64,000 nucleotides of DNA from NCBI RefSeq assembly GCF_002897375.1, contig NZ_BFAG01000011.1:124001-188000 (forward strand), written 5' to 3'. Shown one piece after another: positions 26,229 through 38,896 of this stretch. The position numbers were made by a program, and so were the translations under genes. Source of the stretch: Deinococcus aerius. GTDB taxonomy: Bacteria; Deinococcota; Deinococci; Deinococcales; Deinococcaceae. Numbering within the stretch: position 1 is the stretch's first letter; each line of letters begins with the position of its first letter. The notes beneath the pieces are model-generated. The model saw only the letters and a program-made list of their open reading frames with translations, had not been told where the DNA came from and did no database searches.

Positions 26229-26244
26229 CGTGTCGGGCAGAAGA

Positions 26245-26275
26245 GGCCCCTCACCCAGGGGCTGAGGGGGCTTTC
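26245..26275 (+). terminator. Terminator between the PBP gene and yraN
   Basis: GGCCCCTCA (26245-26253) pairs with TGAGGGGGC (26263-26271) with one bulged base, followed by TTTC. It may also serve the convergent yraN transcript. Confidence 0.55.
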
Positions 26276-26292
26276 ATCCCACGCGCTGGTCG

Positions 26293-26630
<338 letters not shown>

Positions 26631-26634
<4 letters not shown>

Positions 26635-27299
26635 GCCAGCCACTCGTGCCAGGCGGTGAAGTCGGGCACCGCGAGCGACGCGCCCGCCGCGAGCAGCTTC
26701 TCCGCGGGGGCCGTGGTCGTCAGGGCCACGACCGTGCAGCCCGCCCCCGCCGCGCTGAGCACCCCGTTCACCGCGTCCTCGTGGGCCAGGCAGTCCTGCG
26801 GGTCCAGCCCCAGCAGCGCCGCGCCCCGCTCGAAAGGCTCGGGGTGCGGCTTGCCCCGGGTAACGTGTTCACCCAGCACCCGCGGTCCGAAGCGGGAGCC
26901 GAACCCCAGCGCCGCCATCCCAAATTCGACATTCACCGCGTCGGCACTCGTGACGAGGGCGAAGGAGATGCCCCGTTCCTCCAGGGCGTCGAGGTAGGCG
27001 CTCAGGCCTGCAACCTCGCGCAGCGCCCCCTGGGCCAGTGTGCGGTAACGCCCCTCCTTCGCCTCGTGGAAGCGCCGGATCAGCCCCTCGTCCGGGTACG
27101 TGCCCGTCAGCCGCTCGATGATCTCGGGGTTGCGGCCCCCGTCCACCTTGGTGTCGAGGTCGTGGTCGGTCAGCGTCAGACCCAGCACCTCGGCGGCGAC
27201 CTCCTGCCAGGCCTGGCGGTGGAAGACGTTGTTGGAGGTCAGCACCCCGTCCATATCGAAGAGCACCCCGGCGGGGCGGGCGGGGAGCGTCAGGCTCAC
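26631..27299 (-). CDS. HAD superfamily hydrolase, beta-phosphoglucomutase-like
   Basis: A 222-residue HAD phosphatase. Motif I is [11 protein letters not shown] with the nucleophile Asp, motif II is LVTSADA, motif III lysine is in RGKPHPEPF and motif IV is [13 protein letters not shown], with a four-helix cap between I and II. It belongs to the beta-phosphoglucomutase/phosphatase group; substrate not deducible. GTG 27299 overlaps the stop of the dsRNA-binding gene (GTGA). Middle gene of the operon. Confidence 0.88.
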
Positions 27300-27697
27300 G
27301 CCTCCTCCGGCCCGTGCCCCAGCTCGGCGAGGAGGTCGCGGTAGAGCCGGGCGGCGTCGCGGCGCACGTCGTCCAGGGTCGCGTCCTCGGGCGCGAGTTC
27401 CAGGGCCGTCTCCAGCGCCCCCTCCAGCACCGCCGCGTAGATGGGCCAGCGGCCCCCCGACCGGGCCACGCCCCCCCCGTCCCGGTCGGCGTCGAGCGTC
27501 TGCAGGGCCACCTCCGCCGCCGCTCGCTCGGCGTCGCGCTTGGAGCGGCCCTCGCCCTGGCCGAGGGGGCGGCCCCCCGCCGAGACGGTCACGCGAAACA
27601 GCCGGTCGTGGGGCGGGCCGTCCGCCGTGGCGTCGAAGGTCGGCGTGCCCAGGCCCAGCGCCTGAAGCCGCGCGATCAGGTCTCCCTTGGGGTTCAT
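27296..27697 (-). CDS. Putative double-stranded RNA-binding protein
   Basis: A 133-residue protein. Residues 1-70 form a ds[38 protein letters not shown], and [19 protein letters not shown], with the basic SKRDAE helix that contacts RNA. No RNase III domain is present. The rest is an acidic helical tail. ATG 27697 is fixed by TACGCT 7 nt upstream. First gene of the dsRBD-HAD-YraN operon, divergent from the uracil permease. Confidence 0.8.
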   Translation of the reverse strand: MNPKGDLIARLQALGLGTPTFDATADGPPHDRLFRVTVSAGGRPLGQGEGRSKRDAERAAAEVALQTLDADRDGGGVARSGGRWPIYAAVLEGALETALELAPEDATLDDVRRDAARLYRDLLAELGHGPEEA

Positions 27698-27704
27698 GGT
27701 CCCC

Positions 27705-27710
27705 AGCGTA
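27705..27710 (-). promoter_or_regulatory. -10 box of a leaderless promoter (dsRBD operon)
   Basis: TACGCT on the minus strand, 7 nt before ATG 27697. Confidence 0.5.
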
Positions 27711-27865
27711 GACCACGGGAGGGGCCTCGTCCTTGTGGTCGCGCGAATGCTCCCGCGTGCCCCATTCCTCCGGCACCGGCAGGCGGTATGCTCGGCCCCC
27801 GGAAGAAGGAGCGCCCTGGTCTGCCCTCCCGGTGGCCCGCGGCGCCCTGCTGCCCCGGAGGCCCC

Positions 27866-29140
<1,275 letters not shown>

Positions 29141-29154
29141 GGAGGGGGGGAGAG

Positions 29155-29194
29155 GGGGCCGATCGGGGGGAGAGGGGCGGCCCCACCTCTTTTC
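29155..29194 (+). terminator. Possible terminator after uraA
   Basis: GGGGCCG (29155-29161) pairs with CGGCCCC (29178-29184), with CTCTTTT shortly after. The loop is long, so efficiency is uncertain. Confidence 0.4.
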
Positions 29195-29363
29195 CCGCCG
29201 CATCCCGGTGGAGCCCCGTCCCAGGTTGGGAAGAGCTGGGCCTGGCCGACTTTCCCTTCCGGTCGGTGTGTTTGAGAGCATGACGCCGGAGGGGTCCACC
29301 TGTCTCCCCCGTAACCGTCCTAACGGTCCTCTCCTGACCGCCCATTAAGGTGGGGCCAGGCCC

Positions 29364-30239
29364 GTGACTACCATCCCCTCCTCCGTCGAATACGTGCCGC
29401 TCAAGGACCGGACTTTGCCCATCGTCGTGGAGCGGCTGGAGGGCTGGGCGAGCGCCCCCGGCCAGGTCTTCCGGCCCCACCGGCACGACTTCCAGGAAAT
29501 CCTCTGGGTCCACTCCGGGCAGGCCCGGCACACCATCGACGGGCGGCTGATCGAGCTGCGGGCGCCCAGCGTGACCCTGATCGCGCGGGGGCAGGTTCAC
29601 GCCTTCGTGGACGGGCAGGGCCTCGGCGCCTTCGTGGTGTCCTTTACCGAGGACCTGCTGGCAGGCACGCCGGGTGCGGCGGCGGGGCAACTGCTGTTCA
29701 ACTACGCGCCGGGCGACCAGGTCGTTCCGGTGGGGTCGGAGGCGCAGGCGCAGGCGCTCGCCCTGCTGGAATTGCTGGCGGGCGAGTACGAGCGGGTGCG
29801 GGGCGGGGGAGATGTGCGGCTGCTGCGGCCCCTGGTCGAGGCCCTGCTGGTGCTCGTGTGGCGCGCCATTCGGGCCGCCGACGTGAACCACGTGACGGAC
29901 GCGCCCGACCTGCCCCGGTTCCTCACGCTGCTGGAGCGTCACTTCACCGCCTGGCACGACGTGGGGCGCTACGCCCGGGCGCTGAACCTCTCGCCCAAGG
30001 GGCTTTCGCGGCTCACCCGCGCGGCGCTGGGCAAGACCGCCAAGGAGGTCATTCAGGACCGCCGGACCCTGGAGGCCCGGAGGCTGCTGAGCTTCACGGG
30101 CGCGAGCGTGAAGGAGATCGCGGGGCAGCTCGGCTTCGCGGACCCCTTTCACTTCAGCCGGGCCTTCAAGGCGGCCACGGGCCTCTCCCCCCAGGCCTTC
30201 CGGGAGGGGAGGCCGGAGGAGCGGGCCGGGAAAAAATGA
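29364..30239 (+). CDS. AraC family transcriptional regulator
   Basis: A 291-residue regulator. The N-terminal half is a cupin-type sensing domain (HRHDFQEILWVHSGQARH, then VTLIARGQVHAFV). The C-terminal two helix-turn-helix units span about 195-285, with ARALNLSPKGLSRLTRAALG in the first and VKEIAGQLGFADPFHFSRAF in the second. GTG start; a TAAGGT hexamer lies 12 nt upstream. The ligand is unknown. The YceI operon downstream is a possible target by position. Confidence 0.88.
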   Translation: MTTIPSSVEYVPLKDRTLPIVVERLEGWASAPGQVFRPHRHDFQEILWVHSGQARHTIDGRLIELRAPSVTLIARGQVHAFVDGQGLGAFVVSFTEDLLAGTPGAAAGQLLFNYAPGDQVVPVGSEAQAQALALLELLAGEYERVRGGGDVRLLRPLVEALLVLVWRAIRAADVNHVTDAPDLPRFLTLLERHFTAWHDVGRYARALNLSPKGLSRLTRAALGKTAKEVIQDRRTLEARRLLSFTGASVKEIAGQLGFADPFHFSRAFKAATGLSPQAFREGRPEERAGKK

Positions 30240-30388
30240 CATGGCGCCGTCCCATCCCAGCATTCCCCCCGCGGGAGCCCGCCTGTAGGGTGGGACAGGG
30301 GCGAATCCTGTTTCCCTGTCCGGTGTCCGCCCCCGAAGCGAAACGAGAGAGCCCGGTTCACCGGGCATGCCGCGCAAGGAGGCCCGTC

Positions 30389-30994
30389 ATGCACAAGACC
30401 CACACCGCCCGCCTGCTGTCCCTAGCCGTCCTGTCCCTCGCCGCCGCGAGCGCCGCGCCCGCCAAGTTCGAGGTGGTGAGCAGCGCCGAGAACGCCAACG
30501 TGATGACCGTCGAGAGCGAAACGGCCGTCGAGAACTTCACGGGCCGCACGAACAAGATCAGCGGCACGCTCACCTTCGACCCCGTGGCGCGGACTGGCAG
30601 CGGCACGGTCATCATCGACGGCGCGAGCATCGACACCGGCATCGCCGCGCGCAACGGGCATATGCGCTCGCCCGCGTGGCTGAACTTCGACAAGGTGCCC
30701 CAGGTCAAGTTCACCGCGACCCGCGTGACCCGGCTGAGCGGTGACCAGTACCGGGTGACGGGGAACCTCACTCTGAACGGGGTCACGAGGCCCGTGACGG
30801 CGGACGCGACCGTGCGCTACACGCCCGCCGGTGACAGCACGAAGGCCGCGGGGCTCAAGGGCAACGTGCTGGCGGTCAGCACGAAGTTCAACGTGAAGCT
30901 CAGCGACTTCGGCGTGAAGAACGGGCAGATCACCTCGGGCCGCGTGAACGACGAGCTGGCGATCTCGGTGCGCTTCATCGCCAGCGACGGGTAG
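30389..30994 (+). CDS. YceI family periplasmic protein
   Basis: A 201-residue exported protein with a signal peptide ending in AAASAAPA. The mature part is the YceI lipocalin-like barrel: FTGRTNKISGTLTFDP, ARNGHMRSPAWLNFDKVPQV, YRVTGNLTLNGVTRPVTADA. YceI proteins bind isoprenoid-type lipids and are often stress-linked. AAGGAGG precedes the ATG. The next gene starts 3 nt after its stop, so the two are co-transcribed. Confidence 0.9.
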   Translation: MHKTHTARLLSLAVLSLAAASAAPAKFEVVSSAENANVMTVESETAVENFTGRTNKISGTLTFDPVARTGSGTVIIDGASIDTGIAARNGHMRSPAWLNFDKVPQVKFTATRVTRLSGDQYRVTGNLTLNGVTRPVTADATVRYTPAGDSTKAAGLKGNVLAVSTKFNVKLSDFGVKNGQITSGRVNDELAISVRFIASDG

Positions 30995-30997
30995 GGC

Positions 30998-31405
30998 GTG
31001 CGGCCTGCCCTGGTGCGCCGGGTCGCGGGCCTGCTCGCGGGGCTGGCGCTTGTGGCGCTCGTCGTGGGTGTCCTCGTCAGCGCGGTCCTGCTGCGCGGCG
31101 CGGCGCTGGTGCAGCGGGTCGAGCCCGCGGGGGCGGTGGGCGCCCTCTTCGGGGACACGGGGAGTCCGGGCACACCCATCGGCTCCCCCCAGCGGCTGAT
31201 CGTGCGCGACGAGAAGGCCTTCCTGCCCGGCCAGGGCGAGGACGGCGTGCGGTACGTCAGCGAGACCTACCTGCGCGAGAACGGCGTGTACCCCCTCCAG
31301 GTCAAGACGGTGGAGCTGGTGCGAAACCTCGTGGTGGGGGCCTCGGTCGCCGCGCTGCTGTTCTTCGGGGGCGTGTGGGTCTGGGCTCGGCGCCGAATGA
31401 CTTGA
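30998..31405 (+). CDS. Small membrane protein in the YceI operon
   Basis: A 135-residue protein with hydrophobic segments at about 8-32 and 107-129 and a polar, probably extracytoplasmic domain between (GVRYVSETYLRENGVYPLQV). GTG start 3 nt after the yceI stop. No family recognised. A terminator follows. Two membrane anchors flanking a small domain suggest a role linked to the YceI protein, by context only. Confidence 0.65.
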   Translation: MRPALVRRVAGLLAGLALVALVVGVLVSAVLLRGAALVQRVEPAGAVGALFGDTGSPGTPIGSPQRLIVRDEKAFLPGQGEDGVRYVSETYLRENGVYPLQVKTVELVRNLVVGASVAALLFFGGVWVWARRRMT

Positions 31406-31424
31406 TTCAGCGGGGAAAGGGAAG

Positions 31425-31456
31425 GGGCCACTTCCTCTGGCGGGAGTGGCCCTTTC
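31425..31456 (+). terminator. Terminator of the YceI operon
   Basis: GGGCCACT (31425-31432) pairs with AGTGGCCC (31445-31452), followed by TTTCGGTGTTT. Confidence 0.7.
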
Positions 31457-31510
31457 GGTGTTTGGCATGTGGACAGGCCGCACTCGCCACCTCAACCCCT
31501 CCGAGGCCCT

Positions 31511-31646
31511 GATAAGGATTCCGGATCATCCGTTACGACCCCTCCGCTCCGCTCCGGTGCCTCCACTCCTATCCGTCACCGTTTTTCCTTCTCCCTCCGG
31601 TCGGGTTAACCAGTTCTTTCATAACTGATGAACCGGAATCCTTATG
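31511..31646. repeat. MITE-like element with terminal inverted repeats
   Basis: The ends GATAAGGATTCCGGATCATC (31511-31530) and GATGAACCGGAATCCTTATG (31627-31646) are inverted copies matching at 18 of 20 positions, with weaker similarity continuing inwards (GTTAnGA). The 96-bp interior has no ORF of note. It lies in the 420-bp gap between the YceI operon and the dienelactone hydrolase gene, and resembles small non-autonomous repeats known from Deinococcus genomes. No clear target duplication is visible. Confidence 0.6.
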
Positions 31647-31694
31647 AGTGCTGGTGAAAGTCTCTCCTGCAGGAGAAGTGTCGTGAGGACCGGG

Positions 31695-31725
31695 AAAAAA
31701 GCCCCTCCCCCTTGAGGGGGGAGGC
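31695..31725 (-). terminator. Terminator of the dienelactone hydrolase gene
   Basis: On the minus strand GCCTCCCCCC pairs with GGGGGAGGGGC around a TCAA loop and is followed by six T. It lies about 100 bp after the gene's stop codon. Confidence 0.75.
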
Positions 31726-31825
31726 CGGGTGGGGGTGAACGGGCCGGGCGTCCGGGAAAGGTCGGAAGGTCTGCCCGCCTCGTGGTCAGGGCAAGGTAGG
31801 CGAGTTTGAAAGACCCCGCGCTCGC

Positions 31826-32767
31826 CTACATATTTCCCCGGAGCCACACCAGAGTCGTCGCCCAGGCATTCTCGGCCGCGTCCCGCTTGTAGTTCTGCCC
31901 GGTGTCGTTGTGGAAGGCGTGGTTGGCCCCCGGGTAGATCAGGAACTGGTGCTTGACGCCCGCCGCCGCGAGCGCCGCGTCCGTGGCCGGGGCGTTCGAG
32001 GTGATGCGGTTGTCGAGGCCGCCGTAGATACCCAGCACCGCCGCCCGGATCTTGGGGATGTCCTCGAAGGACGGGGACGGGCCGTAGAAGGGCACGGCGA
32101 CCTTCAGGTCGGGCAGCAGCGTCGCCATCCGCCAAGTCATGCCGCCGCCCCAGCAGAAGCCCACCATGCCGAAGCGTTCGGCCTGCGCCCCCGGCTGGGC
32201 CTTGAGGAACTTCACCGCCTCCAGCCCGTGCGCGACGTGGGCCTCGGCGGGGGTGCGGGCGATGAAGGCGGAAATCTGGGCGGTGTCGGTGAACTTCGCC
32301 GTCCCGCCCTCCGGGGACACGAAGTCGGGGGCCAGCCCGATGAAGCCCGCCTTGGCGACCCGGCGGGTCACGTCCTGAATGTGCGGCTGGAGGCCCCGGT
32401 TCTCGTGAATCACCATCACGATGGGGGCACTCGCCACCCCCTTCGGGCGGGCCAGGTAGGCGAAGTTGGTGCGGCCCAGCGCCTCGTAGGTGACGGAACT
32501 CGCCTCGATGGAGGGATCGTCGGGCGCGACCTGGTAGACATTCTTGGCGGGCTCGTTCTGCGGCGGGGCGGTCTGCGCCTCGGCCAGCTCGGCGGCGCTC
32601 ACACCCATCACCCCCAGCGAGGCGAGCAGCGTCCGCGCCCCCAGAATCGAGCCGCCCAGCAGCACGCTGCGGCGCAGAAACTCGCGGCGGGGCAACTCCC
32701 CCTCGCGGTAATCCTCGGCGAACTCCTCGGCCACGTAGCGGAACAGGTCCTGCCGGTACTCGCTCAT
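31826..32767 (-). CDS. Dienelactone hydrolase family protein, Tat-exported
   Basis: A 313-residue alpha/beta hydrolase. Residues 27-50 form a twin-arginine signal (RREFLRRSVLLGGSILG), so it is probably exported folded. The catalytic Cys is in GFCWGGG, the Asp in YGGLDNRI and the His in ANHAFHND; HENRG carries the Glu that activates the Cys in dienelactone hydrolases. Its physiological ester is unknown. AAAGGAGA precedes ATG 32767. Monocistronic with its own terminator. Confidence 0.9.
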   Translation of the reverse strand: MSEYRQDLFRYVAEEFAEDYREGELPRREFLRRSVLLGGSILGARTLLASLGVMGVSAAELAEAQTAPPQNEPAKNVYQVAPDDPSIEASSVTYEALGRTNFAYLARPKGVASAPIVMVIHENRGLQPHIQDVTRRVAKAGFIGLAPDFVSPEGGTAKFTDTAQISAFIARTPAEAHVAHGLEAVKFLKAQPGAQAERFGMVGFCWGGGMTWRMATLLPDLKVAVPFYGPSPSFEDIPKIRAAVLGIYGGLDNRITSNAPATDAALAAAGVKHQFLIYPGANHAFHNDTGQNYKRDAAENAWATTLVWLRGNM

Positions 32768-32894
32768 ACGTCTCTCCTTTGTGGGTAACCCTTTCGATGT
32801 TAAGCGGAAAGGGGGAAGAAGAGGTGTAGGAGCGCGCACGAACGGCGAGCTTGGGGGCCGGGGATGGACCCCACATCTCCTGCCCCTGGCGCCG

Positions 32895-32900
32895 TACTCT
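32895..32900 (+). promoter_or_regulatory. -10 box of a leaderless promoter
   Basis: TACTCT, 5 nt before ATG 32906. Confidence 0.45.
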
Positions 32901-32905
32901 GAGCC

Positions 32906-33382
32906 ATGCGCCCCCCTGTCCCCACCCTTCCGCTCGCCCTCGCGCTGGCCCTGGTGGGGGGTGCGGGGGGAGCCTCACCACCGGCCTCCCCCGTGCAGCC
33001 CGGCCAGGTGTGGAGGCTGGACGGCGTGACGGCCGACGGCGAGCAGTTCCAGACCGTTCTGCGCCTGGGGGCCCAGGCCCCGGCGGGCCAACCGCTGACC
33101 TACCGCGCGGATCGCGGCGCCCTACTGTACGACCCGCGCGTGCCGTCGTTCGTCGCCCTGGACACCGCCGATGCCGGGAACGGCGGCCTGGCCCTGGCCT
33201 GCGTGACCCTGGGAGCCACCCGCCCGCCGCTGTCCGGCGTCCTGATCAGCGGCACCCTCCCCGAAGTCTCGGCGCGCTTGAAAGAAGCCTTCGCGGTGGC
33301 GAGCGTCGCCCGCACCCCGGCTGATCTCCGCGCGGCGGCAAGGGAACGGCGGCTGGGCACCTGCACCCTCAGCCGCCGTTGA
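32906..33382 (+). CDS. Secreted protein of unknown function
   Basis: A 158-residue product with a signal peptide (core [16 protein letters not shown]). The mature part starts [23 protein letters not shown] and contains two cysteines, near residues 98 and 153, which could pair. No family recognised. The leaderless -10 box supports the start. It converges on uvrB with a 10-bp gap. Confidence 0.65.
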   Translation: MRPPVPTLPLALALALVGGAGGASPPASPVQPGQVWRLDGVTADGEQFQTVLRLGAQAPAGQPLTYRADRGALLYDPRVPSFVALDTADAGNGGLALACVTLGATRPPLSGVLISGTLPEVSARLKEAFAVASVARTPADLRAAARERRLGTCTLSRR

Positions 33383-33392
33383 CGCCCGGACC

Positions 33393-36974
<3,582 letters not shown>

Positions 36975-36980
36975 CCTCCT

Positions 36981-36986
36981 ATTTTA
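36981..36986 (-). promoter_or_regulatory. -10 box of the uvrB promoter
   Basis: TAAAAT on the minus strand, 6 nt before ATG 36974. AGGAGG fills the gap directly against the ATG, too close for a normal Shine-Dalgarno, so the transcript is probably leaderless. Confidence 0.6.
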
Positions 36987-37000
36987 CGCCGGGGACGTAA
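36984..37000. promoter_or_regulatory. RDRM-like operator over the uvrB promoter
   Basis: TTACGCCGGGGACGTAA (17 bp; minus strand TTACGTCCCCGGCGTAA) has the length and conserved ends of the Deinococcus radiation/desiccation response motif, TTAYGTC...CRTAA. It overlaps the -10 box by 3 bp, where the DdrO repressor would block transcription until PprI (IrrE) cleaves it. uvrB belongs to this regulon in other Deinococcus. Confidence 0.75.
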
Positions 37001-37337
37001 GGGGAAGGTAAGCGCGATGGCGGACTCCACTCCTGCCGAGTCCTGCACGTCCTGCTGATAGGAAGGGCTGGCGCGGAGTTGCCCCGGCGATCCATGTCTG
37101 CCGTAGAACCTGGAGTGGGGGCGCCTGGGTGGGCCGGGGGATGAGGCCTGGTTCAAAGGAGCGGGACTTGCGTGAAAGGGGCATTGGGGCCGTATCTCTC
37201 CGGCGGCTTGTGTGGCGGTGGCCGCCAGGTGCGGGGTCGTGACGGAATTGGAGAGTTGGAGGCGCGCCGCTGCTGGGGCTCCTGGACGTTGAGGCAGGAT
37301 CGGAGGCCAACCGGCTGTTGCCCATCCTCACCCCCGT
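37001..37337. other. 337-bp gap with no recognised gene
   Basis: Between uvrB and the TMEM175-like gene. Open frames here lack ribosome-binding sites and protein-like sequence. The left end should hold the -35 region of uvrB; nothing else is supported. Confidence 0.5.
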
Positions 37338-38033
37338 CTATCCCACCCCGGGCGAGGCGCCGTCCGCCCGCTCCGGTCCCCCCTCCGCCCCGCCGGTCGG
37401 AAGCCCCCCGATGAGCCGGGCGAGCCGGGCGAGTTCGACGAGGGCGACGGGGATCAGCAGGAGGTACAGCACGAGGCTCCAGCGGGCCGCGAAATAGGCG
37501 ACCGGGACCATCAGGAGGTAGCCGAGGGTCGCCTCCACGCCCATCGCCGTGATGCGGGCGATGACCCGGGGGGGCAGGTTGGCCTCGACCAGCCGGTGTC
37601 CCCGGGCGCAGTGCAGCCAGTTCAGCAGGATGAGCAGGGACAGGACCGCGACGTGGAGGCCGAAGACCGTGTAGGCCAGGGGCTCCTGCGGAAAGCGGCT
37701 GATCAGGGCCGCCGAGAAGGGCACGAGCGCCACCACGAGCAGGGCGAGCAGGTTGAGCGCCGCGTGCGTGAAGTCCGAGCGCACGATCAGGCTGCTCCCC
37801 AGGTGGTGGCCCAGCCACACCACGCCCAGCAGCGCGAAGCTGACGGCGTAGGCCGTGAGCTGCGGTCCCAGGGAGAGCAGGGCCGCGGGCAGGCCGCCGG
37901 GTCCCACCTCCTCCGGGGGGCGCACGTCGAGCACGAGCAGGGTCATCGTGATGGCGAAAACACCGTCGAAGAGTGTGTCGACCCGCAGGCTGCTCAGGAA
38001 GCGGGCCGGGGCGGGCCGGCGCGGGCGCGTCAC
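37338..38033 (-). CDS. DUF1211 / TMEM175-like membrane protein
   Basis: A 231-residue protein with about six hydrophobic helices. RVDTLFDGVFAITMTLLVLDV matches the first helix of TMEM175-like potassium channels, but the usual FSD is LFD, so channel selectivity is uncertain. A later WLHCARGHRLV and FFAARW-like turn fit the two-repeat plan. GTG 38033 overlaps the stop of the upstream membrane-protein gene (GTGA). Third gene of an operon headed by a STAND ATPase. Confidence 0.8.
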   Translation of the reverse strand: MTRPRRPAPARFLSSLRVDTLFDGVFAITMTLLVLDVRPPEEVGPGGLPAALLSLGPQLTAYAVSFALLGVVWLGHHLGSSLIVRSDFTHAALNLLALLVVALVPFSAALISRFPQEPLAYTVFGLHVAVLSLLILLNWLHCARGHRLVEANLPPRVIARITAMGVEATLGYLLMVPVAYFAARWSLVLYLLLIPVALVELARLARLIGGLPTGGAEGGPERADGASPGVG

Positions 38034-38896
38034 GCCGGGCTCCCGCCCCGCGTCCCCCCGCGCTGTGCCCGGCGGTCCAGGATCAGCAGGGCGAGCACGC
38101 CCAGCCCCAGCATGACGCCCATGCCCGCCACGAACCCCCACGCGGCGGGGCGCCCGAAATCGATGGCGTCCCGGCCCCGCACCACCCCCAGCAGGATGGC
38201 GACGAAGGCGAGCACCTCGGCCTGCACCAGCACGCGGGCGGCGCTCCAGCGGCCGTCCCGGGCGAGGCTGAGCCCGACGACCCCCGGCAGCGTGAACAGC
38301 GCGCCCATCACCCGCGCGGTGAGCGGCGTCAGCGTCCACGGCCAGACCGCGATCAGCCCGGCGGGCCACAGGAACAGCAGCAGCCCGGTCGCCAGGGTGA
38401 GGGCGCCCACGGCGGCGAGGACGGCCCGCCACCCGCCCGGCAGGAGGAGGTCGCGCTCGTCGGGCGTGCCGGGGTCCGCCCCGCGGTTGGCCCACCACGC
38501 CGCCAGCACGAGAAAGGGCGTGGTGAAGTACAGCCCCGCCCAGGCGATGAAGCTCACGTGGCCGGGGTGAAAGCGGTCCCAGTGCAGCACGGTCGCGATG
38601 CCCAGCAGCGTGGCGAACAGCCCCACCGCCGGAAAGCCCGCCGCGACGTGGTGCCAGCGCCCCCGCAGGGTGCGGGCGAAGAAGAGGATGCCCCCCAGAT
38701 ACCCGGCGGCGAGCATCATGGCGGTGAGGGGCGGCTTGATCGGCCAGGCGAACAGCCGGTCGGTCCGCTCCGGCCACAGGTACAGCAGCGCGAAGGCGAT
38801 GAGCAGGAAGGGCAGGACGAATGCGGCGAGCCAGCGGGTGGCGGGCCGCACCCGGTCGTCACCCGGCTGGGGAGGGGAGGGCGGCACTCGGGTCAT
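38030..38896 (-). CDS. Multipass membrane protein in the STAND operon
   Basis: A 288-residue protein with about eight hydrophobic helices, for example WLAAFVLPFLLIAFALLYLW and LAAVGALTLATGLLLFLW. No family recognised. An AGGAGA ribosome-binding site lies before ATG 38896, inside the end of the STAND gene, with which it overlaps by 38 nt; its stop overlaps the TMEM175-like start by 4 nt. The tight coupling implies the three products are made together. Confidence 0.7.
   Translation of the reverse strand: MTRVPPSPPQPGDDRVRPATRWLAAFVLPFLLIAFALLYLWPERTDRLFAWPIKPPLTAMMLAAGYLGGILFFARTLRGRWHHVAAGFPAVGLFATLLGIATVLHWDRFHPGHVSFIAWAGLYFTTPFLVLAAWWANRGADPGTPDERDLLLPGGWRAVLAAVGALTLATGLLLFLWPAGLIAVWPWTLTPLTARVMGALFTLPGVVGLSLARDGRWSAARVLVQAEVLAFVAILLGVVRGRDAIDFGRPAAWGFVAGMGVMLGLGVLALLILDRRAQRGGTRGGSPA

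Noticed and set aside
31446..31628. 60-codon ORF in the gap after the YceI operon
   Set aside because: It overlaps a terminator and the MITE-like repeat and has no ribosome-binding site or protein-like features.
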